Shown here piece after piece: positions 56,877-64,000 of a stretch of DNA of 64,000 nt. Source of the stretch: Embleya hyalina. GTDB taxonomy: Bacteria > Actinomycetota > Actinomycetes > Streptomycetales > Streptomycetaceae. The notes beneath the pieces are model-generated. The model was not told the origin of the DNA, did no database searches, and was given only the letters and a program-made list of their open reading frames with translations. Each line of letters begins with the position of its first letter. Position 1 is the first letter of the stretch. A program made the position numbers and the translations under genes. The stretch is from assembly GCF_003967355.1 (NCBI RefSeq), contig NZ_BIFH01000013.1, positions 194,715-258,714 of the forward strand, given 5' to 3'.

Positions 56877-57965
56877 ATGGCTCGCCATCCGACCGTGCCC
56901 GCAACTCCCCACCCCCGCCAGGAAGAAGGCGCCCGCATCGTGATCGCCGCCATCGAGACCGTCGACTACCACGCCGCCGGCGAACCCTTCCGGATCGTCT
57001 CCCGCGGGCTGCCCGTGATCGCCGGGGACACCGTCGCCGAGCGGCGGGCGATCGTGCTCGGGGCGGGAGGCACCGCCACCGCGCCGCGCCCCGGTCCGCT
57101 CGACGACATCCGCCGACTGCTCACCCGCGAACCGCGCGGGCACGGCGGCATGTACGGCGGTTTCGTGGTACCGCCGGACGACGACGAGGCGCACCTCGGG
57201 GTGCTGTTCTGGCACAAGGACGGCTACTCCACCGCCTGTGGCCACGGCACCATCGCGCTCGGCGCGTGGGCGGTCGACTCGGGGCGGGTGGCGGCACCGG
57301 CGGACGGAACGGCGCGGGTGTACATCGACGTTCCCTCCGGTCGGGTCACCGCCATCGTGCACCGCCGCGCCGGGCGGACCACCGCGGTGACCTTCCGCAA
57401 CGTGCCCACCGGCATCGCCGCCAGGAAGATCCCGGTGACCACCTCGCGCGGCCCGGTACAGGTCGACCTCGCCCACTCCGGGGCCTGCTACGCCTCCGTC
57501 TCGGCGACCTCGCTCGGCCTTGCCGTCACCCCGGACCGGCTGACCGAGATCACCGCGATCGGCCGGGAGATCCGCGCCGCGCTCGCCGACGAGCCGGCCA
57601 CCCGCCATCCCGACGACCCCCGCCTCTCCGGGGTCTACGGCGTCATCCTCCACGAGGAACTGCCGGACACCGGGACCGGACTCCACCAGCGCAACGTCAC
57701 CGTGTTCGCCGACGGCCAGATCGACCGCTCCCCGTGCGGTTCGGGTACGTCCGCCCGACTGGCGCTGCTCGCCGACGGCGGACGGATCGCGACGGGCGAG
57801 GAACTGCGCCACGAGTCGATCATCGGTACGGTCTTCACCGGGAAGGTCGTCGGGACGCACCCCGCCGGCGTGCTCACCGAGGTCACCGGCACGGCGTATC
57901 GCACCGGCGAGCATCGGTTCCTGCTGGATGCCGACGACACGCTCGGGACGGGATTCCTGCTGTGA
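56877..57965 (+). CDS. Proline racemase / 4-hydroxyproline epimerase family protein
   Basis: 362 aa from ATG 56877; a GTG at 56940 with GGAAGAAGG upstream is an alternative that fits the usual family N-terminus better. Both catalytic Cys are present: Cys121 (STACGHGTIALG) and Cys287 (DRSPCGSGTS), which favours racemase/epimerase over the 3-hydroxyproline dehydratases where the first Cys is Ser or Thr. It would interconvert L- and D-proline or hydroxyproline epimers. Coupled (GTGA) to an OCD-family gene. Confidence 0.93.
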   Translation: MARHPTVPATPHPRQEEGARIVIAAIETVDYHAAGEPFRIVSRGLPVIAGDTVAERRAIVLGAGGTATAPRPGPLDDIRRLLTREPRGHGGMYGGFVVPPDDDEAHLGVLFWHKDGYSTACGHGTIALGAWAVDSGRVAAPADGTARVYIDVPSGRVTAIVHRRAGRTTAVTFRNVPTGIAARKIPVTTSRGPVQVDLAHSGACYASVSATSLGLAVTPDRLTEITAIGREIRAALADEPATRHPDDPRLSGVYGVILHEELPDTGTGLHQRNVTVFADGQIDRSPCGSGTSARLALLADGGRIATGEELRHESIIGTVFTGKVVGTHPAGVLTEVTGTAYRTGEHRFLLDADDTLGTGFLL

Positions 57966-58879
57966 CGGTCACGGATCGACTGCCCACCATCCCGGTCGAG
58001 TCGACGCCCGCGCAGGCGATCGACACGATCGAGCGCACGCTGCTCGCCGGACTCGACCCGGAGGATGTACCCGCCCGGTCGAGCGTGGCCGTGCCCGCCG
58101 GGGAACTGCTCCTGATGCCCGCGGCGGTGTCGTCGCACGTGGGCGTCAAGATCGCCGGGGTCGCCGTCGGCAATCCGGCCCGGGGGCTGCCCCGGATCAC
58201 CGGCAGCTACCTGCTCCTCGACGGGCCCACACTGCGACCGTTGGCCCTGTTCGACGGCGCCGCGCTGACCGCGCTGCGGACGCCCGCGGTCAGCGCCGTC
58301 GCGGTCCGGCGGCTGGCCGTCGCCGATGCCGCGCACCTGGTGCTGTTCGGTACGGGGCCGCAGGCGTACGGGCACCTGGCGGCCCTGCTCGCCGTCCGGC
58401 CGCTGAGCCGGCTCACGGTCGTCGCGCGACGCGTCGAGGCGGCCCGGGAACTGGTCGAGCACGCCCGCGGGTTCGGCCTCGCGGCGACGGTCGGGGCGCC
58501 GGACGCGGTCGCCGACGCCGACATCGTGGTGTGCGCGACCACGGCTCGCGAACCGCTGTTCGACGGCACGCTGGTCCCCGCCCACGCGGCCGTGGTGGCG
58601 GTGGGCTCGCACGAGCCGACGGCGCGGGAGGTCGACACCGCGCTGGTCCGGCGCTCGGCCGTGTACGTCGAGGCACGCTCCGCCGCCGCCAAGGAGGCCG
58701 GGGATCTGCTCCTCGCCGGATGGCACGCGAGCCGTGACGCCGGGGTGAACCTGGCGGAGTTGGTCCGCGGGGAGGAGACGGTCCCCCAGGACCGGCCGCG
58801 GTTCTTCAAGAGCGTGGGGATGTCCTGGGAGGACCTGGCCGTCGCGGTGGAGATGCACCGGCGGCACGAGGGAAATTGA
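57962..58879 (+). CDS. Ornithine cyclodeaminase / mu-crystallin family protein
   Basis: 305 aa from GTG 57962, whose GTGA overlaps the racemase stop. NAD-binding LFGTGPQAYGHLAALL, then VGSHEPTAREVDTALV and SVGMSWEDLAVA, the OCD family pattern. Members convert ornithine to proline, or reduce delta1-pyrroline-2-carboxylate to proline. Next to a proline/hydroxyproline racemase the second role is more likely (inference). The two form one transcription unit. Confidence 0.92.
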   Translation: MTVTDRLPTIPVESTPAQAIDTIERTLLAGLDPEDVPARSSVAVPAGELLLMPAAVSSHVGVKIAGVAVGNPARGLPRITGSYLLLDGPTLRPLALFDGAALTALRTPAVSAVAVRRLAVADAAHLVLFGTGPQAYGHLAALLAVRPLSRLTVVARRVEAARELVEHARGFGLAATVGAPDAVADADIVVCATTAREPLFDGTLVPAHAAVVAVGSHEPTAREVDTALVRRSAVYVEARSAAAKEAGDLLLAGWHASRDAGVNLAELVRGEETVPQDRPRFFKSVGMSWEDLAVAVEMHRRHEGN

Positions 58880-58940
58880 CCCACGAATCCGTGCTCCGAA
58901 TGCACCCTGTGGCTGGTCGATCCGGCTTCTAGGTTTGTTC

Positions 58941-58954
58941 CTGCCACCAGGCAG
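58941..58954. promoter_or_regulatory. Inverted repeat upstream of DHA2 exporter
   Basis: CTGCC-ACCA-GGCAG, flanked by TGTTC and GAACA one base out of register, 28 nt before the ATG at 58982. Possible operator; no adjacent regulator. Confidence 0.4.
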
Positions 58955-58981
58955 AACACACCGCACAGAACAGGCCACGCC

Positions 58982-60481
58982 ATGTCGTCCCGAGTCGCCA
59001 CGCCACGCCGCAGGACCGCCGCCGCCGAACCCGACGGCGGCGGCACCACCATCGCCGAGACGCCCTCCCGCCGTCGGCCGGGGCTCGTGCTCGCGCTGTT
59101 GGCCTTCGCCCAACTGATCATCTCGATCGACTACAACATCGTCTACGTCGCGCTTCCCGAGATCGGCACCGGGCTCGGCTTCTCCGCGCAGAACCTCCAA
59201 TGGGTGATCAGCGCCTACGCCGTCGCCTTCGGCGGCTTCCTGCTCCTCGGCGGCCGGGCGAGCGACCTGTTCGGACCGCGCCGGATGTTCACGCTCGGAC
59301 TGTCGCTCTACGCCGTCTCGTCCCTGCTCGGCGGACTCGCCGGATCGCCCGCGCTGTTGATCGCCGCCCGGGCCATCCAGGGCATCGGCGGCGCCTTCCT
59401 CTTCCCCGCCACGCTCACCCTCGTGTCCACCGGTTTCGCCGAAGGACGGGAACGCAACCGGGCGTTCGCGGTGTGGGGCACCGCCGGCGGCAGCGGAATG
59501 ATCCTGGGCTCGCTCCTGGGCGGCGTGCTGACCCAGTCCCTCGGCTGGGAGTCGGTCTTCTTCGTCAACGTCCCGTTGGCCGCCCTCGCCGCCGCGCTCG
59601 CGTTCCCGCTGATCACCCCCGACGCACCGCGGACCGGAGGCCGTTCCTTCGACCTGGCCGGTGCGCTCACCTCCACCGTCGGCATCACCGCCGTGGTCTA
59701 CGCCCTCGTCCAGGGACCCGAATCCGGCTGGACCGCCACCCCCGTGCTCGGCGCCGCGCTCGCCGGCGCCGCCCTGCTCGCCGCCTTCGTCGCCGTCGAA
59801 CGCCGCAGCGCCGACCCGCTGTTGCCGCTGCGCCTGTTCGCCAACCGCGACCTCACCGTCGGCACCGGCGTCACCTTCCTCTACATGGCCACCTTCGGCA
59901 CCCTGCTCTACTTCCTCACCGTCTACTTCCAGGGCGTGCACGGCTACGGCGCGCTGCGTACCGGCCTGGCCTTCCTGGTGCCGATGGCCGCCATCGCGGT
60001 CGGCTCGCAGACCGCGGGGCGGCTGGCCACCCGGTACGGCATCCGCCCGATCCTGATCGCCTCGCTCCTGACCGGTGCCGCCGGCGCCGCGATCATCGCG
60101 CCGACCATGTCCCCCGACGCCTCGTACGCCGCCCTGATCCCCGGGCTCGTGGTCCTGGGCATCGGCCAGGGCGCGGGCTACACCCTGATGTTCGGCGCCG
60201 CCTCGACCGGGGTGAACCCCACCGACCAGGGCATCGCGTCCGGTATCGCCTCCACCAGCCAGCAGATCGGCGGCGCCGTCGGCCTGGCCCTCCTGGTCGC
60301 CGTCGCCAACGCGGGCCTCGGCGACCACACCGGCGAGGCGCTGCGCGTCGCCACCGCCGACGGTCTGCGCACCGCCGTCCACCTGGCCGCCGCCGGCATC
60401 GTGCTGACCGCCCTGGCCGCGCTCGCCCTGCGCGGGCCGGTCGCCCGCGAGGTCGCCGCCCACGCCCCCGTCCACGTCTGA
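58982..60481 (+). CDS. MFS drug exporter, DHA2 (14-helix) family
   Basis: 499 aa from ATG 58982. Fourteen hydrophobic segments. DHA2 motifs: AQLIISIDYNIVYVALPEIG (motif D1 region), GGRASDLFGPRRMF (motif A) and RAIQGIGGAFLFPATLTLV (motif B). Exports drugs or metabolites with protons across the membrane. No regulator is next to it; an inverted repeat lies at 58941. It ends in a strong stem-loop shared with the anti-sigma gene. Confidence 0.93.
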   Translation: MSSRVATPRRRTAAAEPDGGGTTIAETPSRRRPGLVLALLAFAQLIISIDYNIVYVALPEIGTGLGFSAQNLQWVISAYAVAFGGFLLLGGRASDLFGPRRMFTLGLSLYAVSSLLGGLAGSPALLIAARAIQGIGGAFLFPATLTLVSTGFAEGRERNRAFAVWGTAGGSGMILGSLLGGVLTQSLGWESVFFVNVPLAALAAALAFPLITPDAPRTGGRSFDLAGALTSTVGITAVVYALVQGPESGWTATPVLGAALAGAALLAAFVAVERRSADPLLPLRLFANRDLTVGTGVTFLYMATFGTLLYFLTVYFQGVHGYGALRTGLAFLVPMAAIAVGSQTAGRLATRYGIRPILIASLLTGAAGAAIIAPTMSPDASYAALIPGLVVLGIGQGAGYTLMFGAASTGVNPTDQGIASGIASTSQQIGGAVGLALLVAVANAGLGDHTGEALRVATADGLRTAVHLAAAGIVLTALAALALRGPVAREVAAHAPVHV

Positions 60482-60491
60482 GCTCCCACCC

Positions 60492-60532
60492 CGCCGCGCG
60501 GCGCCACCCCCCGGGGTCGGCGCCGCGCGGCG
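60492..60532. terminator. Bidirectional stem-loop between MFS and anti-sigma genes
   Basis: Perfect 14-bp arms 60492-60505 / 60519-60532, with a further ACCCC/GGGGT stem in the loop; between convergent stops at 60481 and 60533. Confidence 0.8.
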
Positions 60533-61567
60533 TTACAGGCGGGCGAGGGACGCGGCCGCGGCGAGGGCGGAGTGGGCGGTCGGGTGATCGCCGGTGATGT
60601 GGGCGCGGACCGATGCGGGGGTGCGGCGGCCGCCGAAGAGCAGGCAGAACTCGACGGCGTCGGCGGTGACGGTCGCCCGCGGCGTGGCGTCGGGGGTGGG
60701 CAGGATCCATTCGCCGCCGCCCCGGCCGGTCAGGACCAGGCGGACCGGGGCCTCGGTCAACCTCGGGGCCAGGGCGCGCAGGCCGTAGGCGATCAGCTGG
60801 TCCAGGCGGATCGGGCGCACCGCGCGCAGGCCGAAGAGGCGGGCCAGGTCGCCGGTGTGGATCCAGGTCTCGAACGCGCGATCCGCGTAGGCGTCCACGA
60901 GCCGCGCGGCGGGCGCCCGCGGGCCCGTGTCGCCGGTCGCCGGGGCGGTGGTGTCGCCGGTCGGCGGGGCCGCGCGCAGCAGGCGGTCGGCCTGGTCGTG
61001 CCACACGGTGCGGGCCTCGGCGAGGGTGTGGTCGCGCAGCCGGGTCAGCACCTCGGCCGTGCGTCGACCGTCCGGGTCCCCGGGCCCCTCGCCCGCCGCG
61101 ATCGCCGACGGCACCGCCTCGGGCAGTCCCAGCGCCGCGCACAGGACGCCGTCGGTGGCGATCAGATGGGCCAGGACCCCTGGTACGTCCCACGGCTCGC
61201 CGACCGCGCCCGCGTCGCCGATCACCCGCCGCGTCGCCGGATCCCCGCCGGGCAGCACCTCGGTCAGCAGCGCGTCGAGCGTGGCCACGGCGTCCGCGAA
61301 GCAGGCGGCGTACGTGCCCACCGACGCGCGCGGGGCCCGTGCGCCGACGGCGGCCCGCAGCGTACGGGCACGCAACGCGGGCGGCGGAACCGGCCGTCCG
61401 CCGTTGCGGATCCGGCCGGGGACACCCGCCCGCAACCGATCGGCCTCGGCCCGGCAATCCGCGCACTCGCGCAGATGCGCCCGCACCCGGGCGTCCTCGG
61501 TCGGCTCGCACACCCCGAGCACCCACGCGGCGAGCACCGAGGGAATCCGGTCGTGGCTGTCGCTCAT
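60533..61567 (-). CDS. Zinc anti-sigma factor fused to DinB/maleylpyruvate isomerase-like domain
   Basis: 344 aa from ATG 61567, whose ATGA overlaps the ECF sigma stop. N-terminal zf-HC2/ZAS motif HLRECADC (His31-x3-Cys35-x2-Cys38). After a Pro/Arg linker comes an MDMPI/DinB four-helix domain (DVPGVLAHLIATDGVL near 125-143; YADRAFETWIHTGDLARLFG) and a C-terminal sterol-carrier-like part (VRLVLTGRGGGEWILPTPDATP). No transmembrane helix, so it is cytoplasmic. It probably binds the sigma factor and senses a thiol, metal or small ligand through the C-terminal domain. Confidence 0.9.
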   Translation of the reverse strand: MSDSHDRIPSVLAAWVLGVCEPTEDARVRAHLRECADCRAEADRLRAGVPGRIRNGGRPVPPPALRARTLRAAVGARAPRASVGTYAACFADAVATLDALLTEVLPGGDPATRRVIGDAGAVGEPWDVPGVLAHLIATDGVLCAALGLPEAVPSAIAAGEGPGDPDGRRTAEVLTRLRDHTLAEARTVWHDQADRLLRAAPPTGDTTAPATGDTGPRAPAARLVDAYADRAFETWIHTGDLARLFGLRAVRPIRLDQLIAYGLRALAPRLTEAPVRLVLTGRGGGEWILPTPDATPRATVTADAVEFCLLFGGRRTPASVRAHITGDHPTAHSALAAAASLARL

Positions 61568-62157
61568 CGTCCCTCCCCGCTCGTCCCGCGTCCGGACGGG
61601 TTTCCCAACAGTGTCGCCAACTGACGTAACCCGCCCCGCATTCGGGACTTCACCGTGCCCTCCGGGACGCCCAGACGCGACGCCACCTCCCGGTAGGTGA
61701 TGTCGGCGTAGAAGGCCAACTCGATCGCCTCGCGCTGCGCCGCGGGCAGCCGGGCCAGCGCCGACCGTACCCGGGCCGCCTCGTCGGCGGCCACCACACT
61801 GTCCTCGGCGCTCGCCACCCACTCCCCGCCGCCCGTGCGGCAGGCGTGTTCGACGCGCCGTTCGCGGGCATGCTCCGCGCGGACCCAGTCGACGGCGCGG
61901 CGGTGCGCCAACAGGCACAACCACCCGCGCAGCGAGCCGCGTTCGGGCCGGAACGCGTAGGGGTGTTCCCACAGATGCACGAACACCTCCTGCACGATGT
62001 CCTCGGCGGCCGTCCGGTTCCCGCTCACCCGCATCGCGACCGAGTGCACGAGCCCCACGAAGCAGTCGTACACCTCGGCGAGCGCGGACTCGTCGCCCTG
62101 GACGAGCCGATCGTGCACGTGCTCCTCCGCACGTGACGAATCGTTCCGTGCCTTCAC
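61564..62157 (-). CDS. ECF RNA polymerase sigma factor
   Basis: 197 aa from GTG 62157 with GGGGGTGGA upstream. Region 2: VYDCFVGLVHSVAMRVSGNRTAAEDIVQEVFVHLWEHP; region 4: LPAAQREAIELAFYADITYREVASRLGVPEGTVKSRMRGGLRQL. It has no extra C-terminal domain. The next gene, overlapping by 4 nt, encodes the probable anti-sigma factor, as in SigK-type pairs. The target promoter and signal are unknown; I see no clear ECF-type promoter upstream for autoregulation. Confidence 0.95.
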   Translation of the reverse strand: MKARNDSSRAEEHVHDRLVQGDESALAEVYDCFVGLVHSVAMRVSGNRTAAEDIVQEVFVHLWEHPYAFRPERGSLRGWLCLLAHRRAVDWVRAEHARERRVEHACRTGGGEWVASAEDSVVAADEAARVRSALARLPAAQREAIELAFYADITYREVASRLGVPEGTVKSRMRGGLRQLATLLGNPSGRGTSGEGR

Positions 62158-62313
62158 GCGTCCACCCCCCGGTGGTGACCAACGCCCACACGGTATTCGG
62201 AGCCGAACGCCGGGCGGATGAGCCGGAAAGGTAAAGAATCCCGGCCGTTCGTCGGGGTCATCCCGGCGGTTGATCGCCGCGCCGCCGCGCCGCCGCGCCG
62301 GTCGCGGGAGAGC

Positions 62314-62354
62314 GGGCCGCAGCACCCGGGTCGGTCGCCCGGGTGCCGCGGCCC
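62314..62354 (-). terminator. Stem-loop after the lipoprotein gene
   Basis: 17-bp arms 62314-62330 / 62338-62354 with one mismatch and a 7-nt loop, just past the stop at 62370 on the minus strand. Confidence 0.75.
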
Positions 62355-62369
62355 GTGTATGCGGATCGG

Positions 62370-62774
62370 TCAGGGCGACGGAGTCGGGTCCTCGTCCGGG
62401 ACGCCGGCGCCGCCGAGCCCGGGGGAGAGGTAGGCCGCGTCGGCGCCCATGTCGACGTACAACCGGGCCCAGGCGAGGTCGGCGGCCGTCGCGGCCCTGC
62501 CGTCGCAGTAGGGCTTGCGTCCGTTCGCGGTGTAGTGCTCCAGCACGGTCATGATCTTCGCGGTGTCGGCGTCCTCCTGCGAGGTGTAGTCCGGTCCGGG
62601 TCGGGACCGCTGGTGCTCCTGGCACGTCACCGTCGCGGGAGCGGCCGAGAACGGCGGGCGCTCGGCGTCGGCGTGCCCGCCCGAGCCGGTGCAGGCGGTG
62701 GCGGAGGCGACGATGACGGCGGTGAGCGCGAGTGCCGCGAGCGGCCCCGTCGTCCTGGTGGCTGTGGTCGGCAT
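62370..62774 (-). CDS. Small lipoprotein
   Basis: 134 aa from ATG 62774 with AAGGGAG upstream. Signal sequence AALALTAVIVAS and lipobox ATAC with Cys28 as the lipid-anchored residue. The mature part has two further Cys (VTCQEH, PYCDG) that could pair, and helical stretches (AKIMTVLEHYTANGR, AADLAWARLYVDMG). No domain recognised. It follows the NicO transporter gene on the same strand (77-nt gap), so a shared role in metal handling is possible but unproven. Confidence 0.88.
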   Translation of the reverse strand: MPTTATRTTGPLAALALTAVIVASATACTGSGGHADAERPPFSAAPATVTCQEHQRSRPGPDYTSQEDADTAKIMTVLEHYTANGRKPYCDGRAATAADLAWARLYVDMGADAAYLSPGLGGAGVPDEDPTPSP

Positions 62775-62851
62775 GGTGACCGACTCCCTTCCTGTATGGG
62801 TGTGTTGCCTCTTCGCGTCGAGTGCGGTCGGCGGTCGGTGTGCGCCGGGAC

Positions 62852-64000
62852 TCAGGCCGCCGCACGCAGGGTCAGGACCACGCCGACGACGCATACGGAT
62901 ACGGCGGTGGCCACGGGGAGGTACGTCGACCACCACACGCCGCGCGGCCGCCGGGACGTGGGTCGCAGGCGGACCAGGATCAGACCCGCGGCGGTCAGCA
63001 CGGCGGCCATGCCCACGCCGTAGGCCAGTACGAGCAGGACGCCGAAGACCGTGCGGCCCAGCGCCACCGCGCCCAACAGGACGACCAGTGCGGACGGACT
63101 GGGCACCAGGCCGCCGACCACACCCATGCCGACGAGGACACCGCGCGTGCGGCGGCGGCCTTCGTGGGCGGGCTCGGCGGGTGTTTCGGCGAGGGCGAGG
63201 GATGTGTGGTCATGCGGATCGGGATGCGGGTGGTCGTGGCCGTGGTCGTGGCCGTGCGCGTGCGGGTGCGCGTGGCCGTGCGCGTGGGTGTGTGCATGGG
63301 CGTGTCCGTGGGTGTGCGGTCCGTGCCGCTTCGCGCTCCCGGGCTCGGCCCGACTCGCGCGCAGGCCGCCCATCGCCCCGCGCAGCAGCCAGGCCCCGAT
63401 GCCGAAAACCAGCAGGCCGCTTGCCGTGCCCAGCCACATCAGCACCCGCTCGCCGGTCAGGGACGTCGACACGGTCAGCAGTGTGCCGACGGCCAGGACC
63501 CCCGCCGTGTGGGTCAGGGTTACCGTGGCGCCCACGGTCACCGCGTCGCGCACCCCCTGGCGGCGCCCGTCCGCCCCGCGCGTGGCCAGGTACATCGCCA
63601 TGATCGTCTTGCCGTGGCCGGGCAGGGCCGCGTGCGAGCCGCCCAGGACGAGCGCCAGGAGCACGGCGGCGAGGCCGGCCCCGACCGTCAGGTGATCGGC
63701 GCCCACTGCCGCGTCGAAGCGGCGTTGCGCGCTCGCGTACGCGCGTTCGATCGGGTCGGGCGTCGAGCGTCGTGCGGCCGGCGCGGGGCCGTCCGTGCCG
63801 GGCCGCACGCGGAGGTCCACGTCGCGCACGTCCGGCGGCGAGGTGAGCAGGTCGACCGGGTACGTGCGCAGCCCGTCGCTCGGGCTGGTCCGGGGCACCG
63901 GGGAGGTGCCGACCGCGATGCCCCGGCCCTCGGCGGTGAACTCGCGCCATCCCGGGCGGCCCTGGTGATTGCCGTCGTGCACGGATACCCGTGCCGGCCG
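62852..64000 (-). CDS. NicO-family nickel/cobalt exporter, 5' end beyond window
   Basis: The reading stays open through the last base, so the N-terminus lies outside the window; the visible part is about 382 residues. The first visible 80 residues look extracytoplasmic (TYPVDLLTSPPDVRDVDLRV), then helices containing GGSHAALPGHGKTIMAMYL (NicO metal motif) and TLTHTAGVLAVGTL. A histidine-rich loop of about 40 residues at 63200-63330 (HTHGHAHAHTHAHGHAH and DHGHDH) probably binds metal. RcnA-like efflux of Ni2+ or Co2+ is the likely role. Confidence 0.9.
   Translation of the reverse strand, partial: RPARVSVHDGNHQGRPGWREFTAEGRGIAVGTSPVPRTSPSDGLRTYPVDLLTSPPDVRDVDLRVRPGTDGPAPAARRSTPDPIERAYASAQRRFDAAVGADHLTVGAGLAAVLLALVLGGSHAALPGHGKTIMAMYLATRGADGRRQGVRDAVTVGATVTLTHTAGVLAVGTLLTVSTSLTGERVLMWLGTASGLLVFGIGAWLLRGAMGGLRASRAEPGSAKRHGPHTHGHAHAHTHAHGHAHPHAHGHDHGHDHPHPDPHDHTSLALAETPAEPAHEGRRRTRGVLVGMGVVGGLVPSPSALVVLLGAVALGRTVFGVLLVLAYGVGMAAVLTAAGLILVRLRPTSRRPRGVWWSTYLPVATAVSVCVVGVVLTLRAAA

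Noticed and set aside
57635-60475. 946-aa open reading on the minus strand
   Set aside because: Antisense to the racemase, OCD-family and MFS genes; composition is low complexity (Gly/Gln/Arg-rich) without domain signals.

Overview
The window reads as chromosomal DNA of a very high-GC actinomycete, most likely of the Streptomycetaceae. The reasons are near-saturating G/C at third codon positions, many GTG and TTG starts, TAGnnT hexamers 6-8 nt before start codons, and a gene set typical of that family (DUF2252, DUF6193, DUF6247 and DUF574 proteins, F420-type LLM oxidoreductase, HTH-fused citrate synthase, M6 immune-inhibitor-A-like protease). The genus cannot be fixed from sequence alone. I see no rRNA, tRNA, CRISPR array, insertion sequence, phage module or biosynthetic megagene. 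The region looks like a chromosome arm of small transcription units with many regulators. The last gene runs off the right edge.

Layout. 0-4.7 kb: a minus-strand operon of an uncharacterised 473-aa protein, a MoxR-type AAA ATPase and a DUF2201-type metallopeptidase/VWA protein (the last two overlap by ATGA), followed by a GIY-YIG-like gene. 4.9-11.6 kb: an inositol-monophosphatase homologue with altered metal ligands, membrane and hypothetical proteins, a 643-aa helical protein, a RibD/DHFR-fold reductase and a SnoaL-like protein. 11.9-16.2 kb: a soluble histidine kinase with its NarL-type regulator, an AbiEii-like nucleotidyltransferase, an aminoglycoside-kinase-fold protein and a corrinoid adenosyltransferase. 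16.2-25.6 kb: an MMPL exporter facing a PadR regulator and its permease-prefix partner, DUF2252, secreted protein, methyltransferase, tricorn-like S41 protease, GNAT. 25.7-30.8 kb: DUF6247, Fur and divergent katG, nadE, isochorismatase-fold protein. 30.8-38.1 kb: divergent citrate synthases, a SnoaL/MarR pair with palindromic operators, a flavin/F420-type split-barrel protein, and the M6 protease.

38.2-47.9 kb: DUF574 methyltransferase, a 650-aa hypothetical, a response-regulator pseudogene, a phytoene-desaturase-like oxidoreductase, a secreted serine hydrolase, TetR with divergent ohr, Lrp with divergent LLM oxidoreductase and a deaminase. 47.9-55 kb: two NAD(P)-dependent oxidoreductases with TetR, a bacterial PARG, a DrrC-like class II UvrA and an AlkZ-like glycosylase. 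The last three form a group of DNA-damage and ADP-ribose functions. 55-64 kb: a two-gene cassette with a membrane metalloprotease, a proline racemase/hydroxyproline epimerase with an ornithine-cyclodeaminase-family reductase, a DHA2 exporter, an ECF sigma factor with a cytoplasmic zinc anti-sigma protein fused to a DinB/maleylpyruvate-isomerase domain, a lipoprotein and a NicO metal exporter.

The best candidates for little-described biology are the MoxR/VWA operon, the ECF/anti-sigma-MDMPI pair, the PARG-UvrA2-AlkZ neighbourhood and the HTH-citrate synthase pair with nested inverted repeats between them. Several divergent promoters (katG, ohr, marR, citrate synthases, padR) carry clear palindromes or repeats that can be tested directly.
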